Assembly: GCA_946413245.1 (NCBI GenBank)
Contig: CAMKJS010000023.1
Location: 1 to 44,200 of the forward strand
Direction of reading: 5' to 3'
DNA from: an uncultured Clostridia bacterium
GTDB taxonomy: Bacteria; Bacillota; Clostridia; Christensenellales; Aristaeellaceae
Length of the DNA stretch: 44,200 bases
Shown here: in pieces, positions 1-8,504 of the stretch
How the letters are laid out: every line of letters starts with the position of its first letter
How positions within the stretch are numbered: position 1 is the stretch's first letter
The notes under the pieces: generated by a model
Databases searched by the model: none
Seen by the model: the letters and a program-made list of their open reading frames with translations, nothing else
Told to the model about the DNA's origin: nothing
Position numbers and translations under genes: made by a program

Positions 1-177
1 AAGGTCGTTCCGCGGAAGTGGATCAACAAGGCCGGCAACTATGTGACCGAAGAGTTCCTGGACTATGTGCGTCCGCTGATCCAGGGCCACTACACCCCCA
101 TGATGGTCGAAGGTATTCCGCGTCACCTGAACATGAACCTGCGGAACTACGATTGGGCCACGACCCATAAGAAGTAA
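1..177 (+). CDS. 6-phosphofructokinase, C-terminal end (partial)
   Basis: The first 58 codons of the window are the 3' end of a gene that begins outside it, read in frame 1 to a TAA stop. The peptide has VVPRKWIN, then FLDYVRPLIQG, then GIPRHLNMN. This matches the C-terminus of ATP- or pyrophosphate-dependent 6-phosphofructokinases of Clostridia, where the 'RPLIQG' stretch precedes a short tail. The enzyme phosphorylates fructose 6-phosphate in glycolysis in the cytoplasm. The catalytic and nucleotide-binding parts are missing, so the phosphoryl donor cannot be told. A strong hairpin terminator follows 21 bases after the stop. Recognition rests on the tail only. Confidence 0.7.
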   Translation, partial: KVVPRKWINKAGNYVTEEFLDYVRPLIQGHYTPMMVEGIPRHLNMNLRNYDWATTHKK

Positions 178-198
178 TACGGATCATTCAAAAAATGC

Positions 199-231
199 CG
201 CTGCAGAGATTTGCTCTCTGCAGCGTTTTTT
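199..231 (+). terminator. Rho-independent terminator of the phosphofructokinase gene
   Basis: A perfect 10-bp stem (CGCTGCAGAG at 199-208 pairs with 216-225) with a 7-base loop is followed by six T residues at 226-231. It sits just downstream of the stop at 177. Confidence 0.9.
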
Positions 232-245
232 GATCCTGTTCCGCA

Positions 246-274
246 TTGACTGATAAAATGAAACGGATTATACT
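246..274 (+). promoter_or_regulatory. Sigma-A type promoter for the first LRR gene
   Basis: TTGACT at 246-251 and TATACT at 269-274 are separated by 17 bases. The -10 box ends 41 bases before the ATG at 316, and GGAGGG lies just upstream of that start. Confidence 0.75.
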
Positions 275-315
275 TCTGCTGACGGAAAACAAAATGAAAC
301 CGGAGGGAACAGAAG

Positions 316-1770
316 ATGAAGAGAAGAATCGGAATTCTGATCGGCCTCGTACTGGTATTGCTGTGCGCGTACGCGCTGGCGGATGTTGAAATCAATGACG
401 TGAACTTTCCGGACGAAAAATTCCGGGAGGCTGCCGAGAACTTTGATTCGGACTGCGACGGATACCTGAGCGAGGAGGAAATCGCGCAGGCCACAGCAAT
501 AGTCTGTGCGGAGTCGGGCATCTCCAGCATGCAGGGAATCGAATACTTCACGGCGCTGCAGGTGCTCCGCTGCCATGGCAATCAGCTGACGTCGCTGGAT
601 GTAAGCAAAAACACGGCCCTGATTCAACTCTACTGCAGTTCCAATGAACTGACCTCTCTGAATGTAAGCGGCTGCCCGGAGATGAATACACTGAACTGCT
701 GCAATAACAAGCTGACGGCGCTGGACCTGAGCGGTAATACAGCTCTGAATTATCTGGACTGTCAGAGAAATCAGCTGACAGCGCTGGATGTGAGTGCGAA
801 TCCGGCCATTGAAACGCTGTTCTGTACAGAAAACCGGCTGACGTCGCTGGATGTCAGCAAGTGCACGGCGCTGCAGCTGTTCCTGTGCGACAACAACCAG
901 CTGACGTCCCTGAACGTGAGCGGGTGCACAGCGATGACCGGGCTGTCCTGCCATATCAATCAGCTGACGTCCCTGGATGTCAGTACCGACACTGCTCTGG
1001 TTTGGCTGTTCTGCCACACGAACAGACTGACGTCCCTGGATGTGAGCAAAAACAAAGTATTGGTGAATCTCCAATGCCAGAAGAACAATTTGAAAAAGCT
1101 GGATGTCATCCAGGTTCCGGCCCTTGCCGCCGTGGTAAAAGAAACGGAACCGACGGAAACGGACGGTGTTCTCGTATGGCAGAAAGGCAATGACGACGGC
1201 TCCATCGACGCGTATCTGACTGTCGACAAGGGTGTCGAGGTGATCGCCGAGAAGATCAAGATGGTTGACATCAGCAAGGCCAAAGTGACGGCCATCAAGG
1301 CCCAGGTCTATACCGGCAAGACCATTAAACCCACTGTCATCGTCAAATACGACAATAAGAAACTGACTATCGATAAAGACTACACCATCACTTATAAGAA
1401 CAACAAGAAGATCGGCAAAGCGACCGTTACCATTACCGGCAAGGGGAACTTTACCGGCAAGAAAACCGTCAAGTTCGATATCATTCCCAAGGCCGTGAAG
1501 CTGTCTTCCCTGACGGCCGGGAAGAAGGAGCTGACCGTCAAGTGGGCGAAGGGCAGCGGGATCACCGGATACGAGATTCAGTACAGCCTGAAGAAGAACT
1601 TCAAGGATGCAAAGATAGTTACCGTCAAAAAAGCGGCAACCACGAAGACCGTGCTGAAGAATCTGAAGGCGAAGAAAACCTACTACGTCCGGATCCGGAC
1701 CTATAAGACAGTGAACGGAACGAAGTACTACTCCGCCTGGTCGGCGATCAGGAACAAGAAGACGAAGTAA
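316..1770 (+). CDS. Secreted leucine-rich-repeat protein with EF-hand-like loop and fibronectin III domain
   Basis: This 484-residue protein starts with a signal peptide (MKRRIG, hydrophobic core, predicted cut after ALA at residue 22). A 12-residue calcium-binding loop of EF-hand/dockerin type follows at 44-55 (DSDCDGYLSEEE). Residues ~70-265 hold about nine 21-residue repeats of the form NQLTSLDVSKNTALxxLxC. These are solenoid LRRs in which a Cys often fills the inner position. A beta-sandwich segment at ~310-395 and a fibronectin type III domain at ~398-484 (VKW...YEIQYS...YYVRIRTY) end the protein. No LPXTG or membrane anchor is seen, so it is probably released or held non-covalently. Its first 60 residues closely match the gene at 3280. 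LRR proteins of this type usually bind proteins or glycans; the ligand is unknown. Confidence 0.88.
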   Translation: MKRRIGILIGLVLVLLCAYALADVEINDVNFPDEKFREAAENFDSDCDGYLSEEEIAQATAIVCAESGISSMQGIEYFTALQVLRCHGNQLTSLDVSKNTALIQLYCSSNELTSLNVSGCPEMNTLNCCNNKLTALDLSGNTALNYLDCQRNQLTALDVSANPAIETLFCTENRLTSLDVSKCTALQLFLCDNNQLTSLNVSGCTAMTGLSCHINQLTSLDVSTDTALVWLFCHTNRLTSLDVSKNKVLVNLQCQKNNLKKLDVIQVPALAAVVKETEPTETDGVLVWQKGNDDGSIDAYLTVDKGVEVIAEKIKMVDISKAKVTAIKAQVYTGKTIKPTVIVKYDNKKLTIDKDYTITYKNNKKIGKATVTITGKGNFTGKKTVKFDIIPKAVKLSSLTAGKKELTVKWAKGSGITGYEIQYSLKKNFKDAKIVTVKKAATTKTVLKNLKAKKTYYVRIRTYKTVNGTKYYSAWSAIRNKKTK

Positions 1771-1786
1771 AACCCAACCGTAACGG

Positions 1787-1820
1787 CACAGGCGGAGCAA
1801 TGCGGCTCCGCCTGTGTCTT
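1787..1820 (+). terminator. Probable terminator hairpin after the first LRR gene
   Basis: A perfect 12-bp stem (CACAGGCGGAGC at 1787-1798 pairs with 1805-1816) has a 6-base loop. The following TCTT tract is short, so termination may be incomplete. Confidence 0.6.
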
Positions 1821-1840
1821 AGCTCCTGTTATGTGAAATC

Positions 1841-1869
1841 TTGACTTTTCCGGGCTGTTTGTTTAGTAT
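1841..1869 (+). promoter_or_regulatory. Promoter for the Ntn-hydrolase gene
   Basis: TTGACT at 1841-1846, a 17-base spacer and TAGTAT at 1864-1869 form a good sigma-A promoter. Transcription would begin near 1876 and leave a leader of about 140 bases before the chosen ATG at 2018. No structured riboswitch was recognised in that leader. Confidence 0.65.
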
Positions 1870-2017
1870 TGAATACAGGACAGACGTGATTTGTTACCCC
1901 AATAACGATGGAAAAAGGGACAAAAGTGTAACCACTGTAAAAAATCGGATGTATTGTTCCGGGGATATTACACAAAACGAATTGTTACTGCAGGCACGGA
2001 AAGGACTGTTAAGAAAC

Positions 2018-3220
2018 ATGAAGAGAAAAGGGATTATCCTGATTGCCCTGACTTTGGCACTGATGTTTGTATCGGGAGCCTGCGCTGAGCAGGAACAAAA
2101 AACAGACTTTGGTCCAATAACTATAGAGAGCGTAGAGCAGGTCTTTGAGCAGGGCTGCCGGGCGTCCATGAACGGAATCAGCGTCGTCAGCCTGCACGGA
2201 ACCTGGCGGGAAATGGGCCGCCAGTACGGCATGCTGATGAAAGAAGAGCTGGAAGAAGTATATTTCTTCGTCGAGACGATCGTCGAATACAGCGTCGGAA
2301 ACGCGCAAAAGGCGGAAAGCATCGTGGCACTACAGACCGCGCAGACGCCGTACCGGATCAACGCGTTCTTTGAAGGCGCCGCGGAGACCTCGGGCCTGAC
2401 GGTGAAGCAGCTGCAGATGGTCAACGCGGTGGAGCGCATCGGCGGACTGCCGAGATGCAGCGCGGCGTTCTGCTGGGGCGAATACGCCGCAGGTCCGCTG
2501 GTGATCGGAAGAAATTACGATTATTCCGAAGCCTTCGCGCTGCTGAAGGACGACGTGGCTGTGACGGTATTCCACCCGTCAGACGGATCCCTGGCGACGG
2601 CGACCGTCGGATATGTCGGAGAAATCTACGCGGTGAACGCGATCAACGAGAAGGGGATCTTCCTGGAGCTGAACAACGGAAAACCCTCGGCGAACATCAA
2701 ATCCCCGAACAGCCGGATTACCGGCACCACGATGCTGTTCTCCGCCATGTTCGAGATCGACGAGCTGGCGGACTGGGAGCTGTTCTTCAACACGTCGAAC
2801 TGCAGCTCCTCCTATATCATCAATGTGGCCGACAGCAGCTCCGCCTGTTCCTATGAGTGGTGTCCCATCGGCGTGAAGCACGGGGAACAGACCCTGCCGG
2901 AAGGCCTGCTGGTGTCTACGAATTACTATGTGAACAAGGAATGGCTTTTTGCGGTTCCGTCTGACGCGGCATCCTGGGAAGGGCTGACCCGCCGCAGCAA
3001 CCTGATCGCGCTGTGCGAAGCCGCGAAAGGGGAAGTGGATGCCCAAAGAATGATGAAGATCATCGAAACGCCCACTGAAGAAGGAGGCGCGCAAAACGAG
3101 CTGACCGTGTACCAGCTGGTTGTGGTGCCGGAAACGCTCACCCTGTGGCTCCGGGTCATCGGCGGCACGGACTGGATCCGGATCGATCTCGCCGGCTTCC
3201 TGCAGGAGTCAAATGACTGA
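2018..3220 (+). CDS. Secreted C45-like Ntn-hydrolase (acyltransferase/amidohydrolase family)
   Basis: The frame is open from 1841, but the likely start is the ATG at 2018. It opens a signal peptide (MKRKGIILIA..., cut near ACA at residue 23), and everything upstream lies in the promoter and leader. The 400-residue product shows the pattern of peptidase C45 / acyl-CoA:6-aminopenicillanate acyltransferase-like Ntn-hydrolases. It has HGTWREMGRQYG (60-71), then LPRCSAAF with Cys147 as the likely autocatalytic nucleophile, then PLVIGRNYDY, where Asn and Asp follow as usual. Such enzymes self-cleave before the Cys and hydrolyse amide bonds (bile salts, penicillins, N-acyl amino acids). The signal peptide places this one outside the membrane. 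It lies between two LRR paralogs and reads in the same direction. The substrate cannot be told. A lipoprotein box around Cys22 is possible but weak. Confidence 0.8.
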   Translation: MKRKGIILIALTLALMFVSGACAEQEQKTDFGPITIESVEQVFEQGCRASMNGISVVSLHGTWREMGRQYGMLMKEELEEVYFFVETIVEYSVGNAQKAESIVALQTAQTPYRINAFFEGAAETSGLTVKQLQMVNAVERIGGLPRCSAAFCWGEYAAGPLVIGRNYDYSEAFALLKDDVAVTVFHPSDGSLATATVGYVGEIYAVNAINEKGIFLELNNGKPSANIKSPNSRITGTTMLFSAMFEIDELADWELFFNTSNCSSSYIINVADSSSACSYEWCPIGVKHGEQTLPEGLLVSTNYYVNKEWLFAVPSDAASWEGLTRRSNLIALCEAAKGEVDAQRMMKIIETPTEEGGAQNELTVYQLVVVPETLTLWLRVIGGTDWIRIDLAGFLQESND

Positions 3221-3279
3221 TATGAGCAGTGTGGGCAGAGAATACGATGCAACCAAGAGAAAAAAGGAGGGCATTGACA

Positions 3280-5652
3280 ATGAAAAGGAGAATCGGTTTT
3301 TGGATTACCCTGGTCCTGCTGTGTCTGCTGTGTGCTGTTTCGTTGGCGGATGTGGAGATCAACAGCACGAATTTCCCGGACGAGCATTTCCGGACATATG
3401 TGAAGAATTATTTAGATACAGACTCTGATGATAAACTGAGCGATGCGGAAATCGCAGCCGTGACAAGCATTAATTGTTCTGAAAAATCCATTTCCAGTCT
3501 GAAAGGAATTGAGTATTTTACAGCGCTTACAGGGCTGGACTGCTGCATTAATCATATTGTTCAGCTTGATGTAAGCCAAAATACGTGCCTGAAGTCACTG
3601 CTCTGCTTTGATAACAAACTGACATTATTGGATGTCAGTAAAAACACTGCTTTGGTGACACTGAAATGCTATAAAAATCAACTGAAATCACTGGACGTCA
3701 GTAAATGCATTCTTTTGGAAGTCCTTGACTGTTACAATAATCAGATTCAGTCGCTGGACGTCAGCAAGAACACCGTGCTGAGAGTTTTAAGCTGTTCAGA
3801 AAATCAGCTGACGTCTCTGAATGTTACGAAGAACACTGCACTGAAGGAATTGGCCTGCTTCAGCAACAAACTGACTGCATTGAATGTCACGAAAAATACT
3901 GCGCTGACATATATGAGTGTCTCCCACAACCCGATTCAATCGATTAATCTGAGCAAAAACGTAGTGCTGGCAACATTATTCTGTGCCGAGAACGAACTGA
4001 CGGAACTGGATCTGAGCCACAATACAGTGTTGAAAACTGCTAATTGCAGTACAAACAATATTACCAGCCTGGACTTAAGCAAAAATACCGCGTTAAAAAC
4101 GCTCAACTGTGAAAAGAACAAGTTGACCGGCATCACCCTAAACAGTGAATTAAAATATCTGTACTGTTTTGAAAATCAGCTTACAGAATTGGATGTAAGC
4201 AAAAACGGCGCGCTGGAGGTACTGTCCTGCAGAGACAATAAACTGGAAGCGTTGGATGTGAGTCATAATCCCGCATTAAGATATCTCCTCTGTTCCGAAA
4301 ATAAACTGTCAGAACTGGATATAAGCAGCAACGCTGAACTGACTAATCTGGAGGTCTTTTCCAACAAACTGACGAAACTGAAAACAGACAATAATCCGAA
4401 GATTGCTACGCTTAAGTGCCAGGACAACAAGATCAAAACGCTGAAGGTAGACCAATGTCCTGATCTGTGTGGATACATGAACAGCTTCAGCCGGGAAACC
4501 TATGAGGAAGGCCATGATCGCTTCGGTGAAACCTTTACATTCGATTCTTCAGTAAAAGTAATCGGAGATTATACCAGCGAGCCGACAACGATCACTCCGG
4601 AACCTACTACGCCGGCTCCGACAACTCCTGCGCCGACGACGCCAGGGCCCACTACGCCGGGACCGAATACTCCTGCCCCCACAACGCCTGCTCCGACGAC
4701 ACCGGGACCGACTACTCCGGCGCCGACAACAGAAGGGCCAACTGAAGAACCCACTGAAGAACCGACCGAAGAGCCGACTGAGGAACCGACTGAAACGCCT
4801 ACCGAAGCCCCGGAAGATACGGATGAAATCACGGCGTACGACGGGGTATATCTCGTAAACTTCACGACGAAGACTGCCACATTCCTGGAGGCCGCGAAGA
4901 AAAACGCGTCAAGCCTGAGAATTCTGGGCTCCGTCACCGTAAAGAAAAAGCTCTATCCCGTTATCGCCATTGCCGACAACGCCTGCAAGGGCATGACCAA
5001 GCTGACCACACTCACTGTCGGTGCCAAGGTGAAAACCATTGGAAAGAACGCTTTCGCGAACTGTCCGAAGCTGAAAACCGTCAAGGGCTGCGCCGCGGTC
5101 ATTACCGTCGGCGACAGTGCGTTCGATGGCTGCGGGAGCCTGACCTCCCTGCCTACCTTCCAGAAGGCCACGAAGATCGGCGATGCCGCTTTCCGGAAGA
5201 CCGGGCTGAAGAAGTTTACCCTGGGCACGAAGCTGAAAACCATCGGAAAGAATGCCTTCGCCAACTGCACAAGCCTGACGAAGATCGAAGGCGGCAAAAA
5301 TCTGACCGCCATCGGCGCGAGCGCCTTCTCCGGCTGTAAGAAGCTTGCCAAGGTACCGAATCTTGCAAGTCTGCAGACCATTGGGGCCAGTGCTTACAAG
5401 GGCTGTAAGGCGCTGACGCAGATCACCCTGTCCGCGAAGTTGAAGAGTATCGGGAAAAACGCTTTCTATGGCTGCGGGAAGCTGAAGAACATCACGATCA
5501 ATACAAAGCTGCTGACAGACAAAAATGTCGGCGCGGATGCTTTCAAAAGCATTTACAGCAAGCCCGTAGTGCGCTGCCCGAAGGGCATGGTGAAGAAGTA
5601 CAAGACGCTGCTGCTGAAGAAGGGTATGCCGAAGAAGGCTGTGTTCAAGTAA
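3280..5652 (+). CDS. Large secreted LRR protein with Thr-Pro linker and BspA-like LRR domain
   Basis: The ATG at 3280 follows AAGGAGG and opens a signal peptide nearly identical to that of the gene at 316, so I prefer it to the longer frame from 3229. The 790-residue product has an EF-hand-like loop near residue 46 (DTDSDDKLSDAE). About seventeen 21-residue repeats (NxLTxLDVSKNTALxxLxC) run to ~residue 400. A Pro/Thr linker at ~433-512 is built from PTTPAPTTPGP and then TEEP repeats. The C-terminal part at ~515-790 has repeats of the LRR_5/BspA type (IGKNAFANCxxLKT). Thr-Pro and Glu-Pro linkers are common in cell-surface and glycoside-binding proteins of gut Clostridia. No sortase signal is visible. 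The protein probably binds a host, plant or microbial surface ligand, but this is inference from architecture. Confidence 0.88.
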   Translation: MKRRIGFWITLVLLCLLCAVSLADVEINSTNFPDEHFRTYVKNYLDTDSDDKLSDAEIAAVTSINCSEKSISSLKGIEYFTALTGLDCCINHIVQLDVSQNTCLKSLLCFDNKLTLLDVSKNTALVTLKCYKNQLKSLDVSKCILLEVLDCYNNQIQSLDVSKNTVLRVLSCSENQLTSLNVTKNTALKELACFSNKLTALNVTKNTALTYMSVSHNPIQSINLSKNVVLATLFCAENELTELDLSHNTVLKTANCSTNNITSLDLSKNTALKTLNCEKNKLTGITLNSELKYLYCFENQLTELDVSKNGALEVLSCRDNKLEALDVSHNPALRYLLCSENKLSELDISSNAELTNLEVFSNKLTKLKTDNNPKIATLKCQDNKIKTLKVDQCPDLCGYMNSFSRETYEEGHDRFGETFTFDSSVKVIGDYTSEPTTITPEPTTPAPTTPAPTTPGPTTPGPNTPAPTTPAPTTPGPTTPAPTTEGPTEEPTEEPTEEPTEEPTETPTEAPEDTDEITAYDGVYLVNFTTKTATFLEAAKKNASSLRILGSVTVKKKLYPVIAIADNACKGMTKLTTLTVGAKVKTIGKNAFANCPKLKTVKGCAAVITVGDSAFDGCGSLTSLPTFQKATKIGDAAFRKTGLKKFTLGTKLKTIGKNAFANCTSLTKIEGGKNLTAIGASAFSGCKKLAKVPNLASLQTIGASAYKGCKALTQITLSAKLKSIGKNAFYGCGKLKNITINTKLLTDKNVGADAFKSIYSKPVVRCPKGMVKKYKTLLLKKGMPKKAVFK

Positions 5653-5697
5653 TCCCCTCCGGTGCTGACGCGCCACCTATCAGCAACCTCAATCGTC

Positions 5698-5731
5698 GCA
5701 GAGCGGGCTTGGAGCGCCCGCTCTGCTTTTT
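5698..5731 (+). terminator. Terminator after the large LRR gene
   Basis: An 11-bp perfect stem (GCAGAGCGGGC at 5698-5708 pairs with 5716-5726) with a 7-base loop is followed by five T residues. Its last bases touch the stop codon of the convergent gene at 5730. Confidence 0.88.
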
Positions 5732-6542
5732 ACAGCTGGAGGTATTTCCATCCACAGTAATCATTAATTAGATCTTCCAGACTCTCTATCATATCCAAAT
5801 CCTCATCGGAAAAAGCGATATATGCGATTTGATGATTTTTATCATTTGTCATGATTAGAAAGCAGCCTTTATAGAAATCAGAAATGTCCCCGTCTCCGGG
5901 AACAAGCATCCTGAAAAGTTCATCACCGATCATCGTTTGCGGGTCATCTACAATTTCAATATGATTTTCGTCATAGTAGCCGGTTCCGAGCGGTTCGGTT
6001 CTGAAACGGAAGTGCTCTTCTATGGACGTGACGGTTTTCGTATATTCTTCTTCATTGTACCAGCACGACAATATCCATGAATCGCTATAGAAGATAGAAA
6101 AAGACCGGGAATATGTGTGATACTCTGTAGTTTTTGGGCTTCCGACTTCTATAGGAGCAGAAACTGATTCCAGAAAGTAATGCGGGATATCGGCTTCAAA
6201 TCTGCTTTGGGCATCTGTTTTTATAACGTGATGAATCGTACGTCCCAGAAGAAGACCGAAGAAACCAACAACGACAAATATCACAATCCAAACCAATAGC
6301 AGTGCGGCTTTTGTAGCGGCTTTTTTTGGCGAGCGAAGCAGAAAAATGATCCTCGTGATGATGAGTCCCATCAGGGCAATGATCACAATCAAAAGGTCTG
6401 AGCTTTGGCTTGGAATGATACCGCTCCAAAAGACAATGATCAGCAACAGAATCAGCGTTGGTGCACACCAGATGATCAGCTTGATTACAGATTCATGGCA
6501 ACGTTTTTCCTTTTTTTCTCCGGATATATACGTTTGAAGCAT
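5730..6542 (-). CDS. Predicted membrane protein of unknown function
   Basis: I do not recognise a family. The frame allows a start at 6548, but that ATG lies one base from GGAGG. The ATG at 6542 has a 7-base spacing and is more likely, giving 270 residues. Three hydrophobic segments are visible in the N-terminal ~115 residues: LIIWCAPTLILLLIIVFW, then LLIVIIALMGLIITRIIFLL, then LLLVWIVIFVVVGFFGLLLG. They are joined by short charged loops with Lys/Arg. The remaining ~155 residues are soluble, acidic and rich in aromatic residues, and probably form a domain on one side of the membrane. The gene is more AT-rich than the LRR genes and follows the ATPase gene at 6661-8115 in the same direction with a 118-base gap. 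Whether the two are functionally linked is unknown. Confidence 0.75.
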   Translation of the reverse strand: MLQTYISGEKKEKRCHESVIKLIIWCAPTLILLLIIVFWSGIIPSQSSDLLIVIIALMGLIITRIIFLLRSPKKAATKAALLLVWIVIFVVVGFFGLLLGRTIHHVIKTDAQSRFEADIPHYFLESVSAPIEVGSPKTTEYHTYSRSFSIFYSDSWILSCWYNEEEYTKTVTSIEEHFRFRTEPLGTGYYDENHIEIVDDPQTMIGDELFRMLVPGDGDISDFYKGCFLIMTNDKNHQIAYIAFSDEDLDMIESLEDLINDYCGWKYLQL

Positions 6543-6660
6543 GATCATTCCTCCGTAAAGATACTGATCCCTAAGTTGAACCGCTTTTGCGGTGCAGCTC
6601 CTGTTTTGAGTTGACGAAGGTTTTCATCTGTGAGGCTGCCGGATGAAAAAAGCCTTTTCC

Positions 6661-8115
6661 TCAGAAAACTGACCTGAAAAGATCTTCAAGAATAACCTGA
6701 CCGGAAACAATATTGCTGTATTTGTTTTTCTTGACACCATATGTAGTGATCATGACCACTTGCAGGGTTTTGTTAGTTCCCGTTTCCTGCCGGAAAGCGG
6801 AGATCTTGTTTCGGAGATTCAAGTCATATGCTTTGTCTATTTCGAATTCATTCATTGAATACTTGATTTCGCAAAGGGAGATGATATGATCCCTGCGATC
6901 AATAACCATAACAATCTGAGCTCCGTTTAGATCATCTGTTCCATCTGCAGCGTGTGATCTCCAGGAAGAAGTTTCTGTCAGCACGCCGGATATCCCCAGC
7001 TTTTGCCGAATCTGATCGAGATGATCTTTGCAGAGAAGTTCAAATGTCAGCCCTGCCCAAGCATGCCGTGAAGGATTATCATTCAAATGTGACCAGAAAT
7101 GTTCGTCTTTCGCATAGTGTTCCCGGACAAAGCGAAAATAAAAAAGAGTAAAATAATCTGACAACTGGTAACGAATGTCCTTTTTCTTTTGCCCAAAGAG
7201 CTGATTTGCACAGATAAAACCGGACTTTACAAGCTGATTGATCTTTGCCGAGAGATTCCCGTTCAGCGTCAGTTTCCCTTTTCTGGAAATCTCTGCCAGA
7301 GTCATTCCATATCGCTTTTGACTCAGCAGTGAAACAATTGAAATATAATCATTGCTGTTTGAAAACAGCGTTCTGAACAGATGATCAAACTCATCAGCCA
7401 ATTCAGCGCTTTTGCGAAAGAACAGGTTATCCACATTTTCATTCAGTGTTTCAGCCGGATTCAGAAAGCTCAGATAATACGGAATTCCGCCAAGGATCAT
7501 GTAACACTGAGCAATATCATATTCTGACCAGTCAATTCCGATCATATGTAGGTATTCCGCTGTTTCTTCCAGGCAGAACGGCTGAAGGAAAAGGCTGCAG
7601 GTTTTCCGGTTGAACAGACCGCCTTTGTTTTGCTCTATATTGTCAGTAATCCAGGCAGTTGCAGAACCGCAAACAATAAAAACCAGATGATCCATTGCAC
7701 TGCCGAAATCGTTCCAGAAATACTCAAATGCGCTTAAAAAACCGGATTTCGGTGTATCCATCCAAGGAATCTCATCGAAGAAAACAATATGCTTCTCACC
7801 ATCCGGAAGGGAAGAGAGATACGATCCGAGCATTTCAAAAGCGTCTTTCCAACTGTCAGGAGTGTCATAATCCAAATGAGTGCGACGGTTGAGTTCCATG
7901 ACGAAGTTCTCAAGCTGGTTTGCCTTTGGAGCTTTAAATTCTCCTGTGAGTTTAAAATCAAACCGGTTATTAAAGAAGTGATTGATCAGGAATGTTTTAC
8001 CGACCCTGCGGCGACCCTGGACAACGATTAATTGGGCTTCCTGCCGTTCAAGGCAACGGTCAAGCCTGCGGCATTCGTCGTTCCTTCCGATTAAACGAGG
8101 CTCTCTCATGATCAT
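6661..8115 (-). CDS. AAA ATPase of the ATPase_2/DUF234 family
   Basis: The frame extends to a GTG at 8124, but GGGAGG lies 8 bases before the ATG at 8115, which I take as the start (484 residues). The N-terminus has a Walker A motif GRRRVGKT (34-41) and a Walker B HIVFFDEIPW near residue 110. This is typical of the 'archaeal ATPase' STAND-like family (Pfam ATPase_2). The middle holds a winged-helix-like region (YGMTLAEISRKGKL). The C-terminal part carries the DUF234 segment with a restriction-endonuclease-like pattern: GLTFELLC, then VMVIDRRD, then CEIKY. This is reminiscent of PD-(D/E)xK nucleases with catalytic E, D and ExK. Members of this family are widespread in archaea and anaerobic bacteria and often lie in accessory regions; their role is not established. 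No partner antitoxin or methylase lies next to it. Repeated TGGCA dyads lie upstream. Confidence 0.85.
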   Translation of the reverse strand: MIMREPRLIGRNDECRRLDRCLERQEAQLIVVQGRRRVGKTFLINHFFNNRFDFKLTGEFKAPKANQLENFVMELNRRTHLDYDTPDSWKDAFEMLGSYLSSLPDGEKHIVFFDEIPWMDTPKSGFLSAFEYFWNDFGSAMDHLVFIVCGSATAWITDNIEQNKGGLFNRKTCSLFLQPFCLEETAEYLHMIGIDWSEYDIAQCYMILGGIPYYLSFLNPAETLNENVDNLFFRKSAELADEFDHLFRTLFSNSNDYISIVSLLSQKRYGMTLAEISRKGKLTLNGNLSAKINQLVKSGFICANQLFGQKKKDIRYQLSDYFTLFYFRFVREHYAKDEHFWSHLNDNPSRHAWAGLTFELLCKDHLDQIRQKLGISGVLTETSSWRSHAADGTDDLNGAQIVMVIDRRDHIISLCEIKYSMNEFEIDKAYDLNLRNKISAFRQETGTNKTLQVVMITTYGVKKNKYSNIVSGQVILEDLFRSVF

Positions 8116-8155
8116 TGCCGACACCTCCCTACAGAATGATCATATCACAGATATT

Positions 8156-8231
8156 GCCAACGATCAATCAAAATTTGGCAAAATCTATGATAAAAACATA
8201 GATTATGCCAGATTAACGGTTTAAATTGGCA
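8156..8231. promoter_or_regulatory. TGGCA/TGCCA dyad cluster upstream of the ATPase gene
   Basis: Four pentamers lie in alternating orientation: TGCCA at 8156, TGGCA at 8176, TGCCA at 8206 and TGGCA at 8227. The central pair frames an inverted repeat, ATCTATG at 8183-8189 against CATAGAT at 8197-8203, making a 35-bp dyad. Position just upstream of the ATPase start suggests an operator. No matching regulator is encoded next to it. Confidence 0.4.
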
Positions 8232-8307
8232 TATTGTCATTCCGACCCCAAAACCTGTCTTCCTGTTTCCCGGATACGAATTTCCTGCAAGACTGCGGAA
8301 GTTCATC

Positions 8308-8336
8308 TTTTATGACATCTGCCTTTATGATATAAT
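8308..8336 (+). promoter_or_regulatory. Possible extended -10 promoter upstream of the GH2 gene
   Basis: TGATATAAT at 8328-8336 is a consensus extended -10 box; the -35 region (TTTTAT at 8308-8313) is weak. The leader to the GH2 start is about 160 bases. It holds a 19-codon frame at 8362-8421 preceded by GGAG, and an overlapping open frame (8346-8477) that ends LREKQQNAH. That frame could be the worn tail of a lost gene. Nothing else is seen between 8232 and 8504. Confidence 0.45.
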
Positions 8337-8504
8337 CAAAAGCAGTTGATTGACAGGAGAAATGAAACAGAATCGATTCCATTTCCACGATCAATCAGAA
8401 AACGCATCGTTGTCAGGCTGAAAGAACTGATTCCATTGACCGATCAGCTACGGGAAAAACAGCAGAATGCTCACTGAGACCATACAGAAACGGAGGATAA
8501 TACC

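Noticed and set aside
580-1090. Regular ~63-bp repeats as a possible CRISPR array
   Set aside because: The period equals 21 codons and translates to LRR units; there are no constant repeat and unique spacer blocks.
268-1800. 510-codon minus-strand frame opposite the first LRR gene
   Set aside because: Its apparent repeats are the complement of the LRR-coding repeats.
4577-4815. Short tandem repeats as a possible minisatellite or CRISPR
   Set aside because: They encode an in-frame Pro/Thr and Glu/Pro linker between two LRR domains.
6661-8115. Toxin-antitoxin or restriction-modification system around the ATPase
   Set aside because: The C-terminal nuclease-like pattern is suggestive, but there is no methylase, specificity or antitoxin gene adjacent; the neighbour is an unrelated-looking membrane protein.
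8346-8477. 43-codon frame with a TTG start ahead of the GH2 gene
   Set aside because: No ribosome site and no recognised family; at most the remnant of a lost gene, mentioned under the promoter entry.
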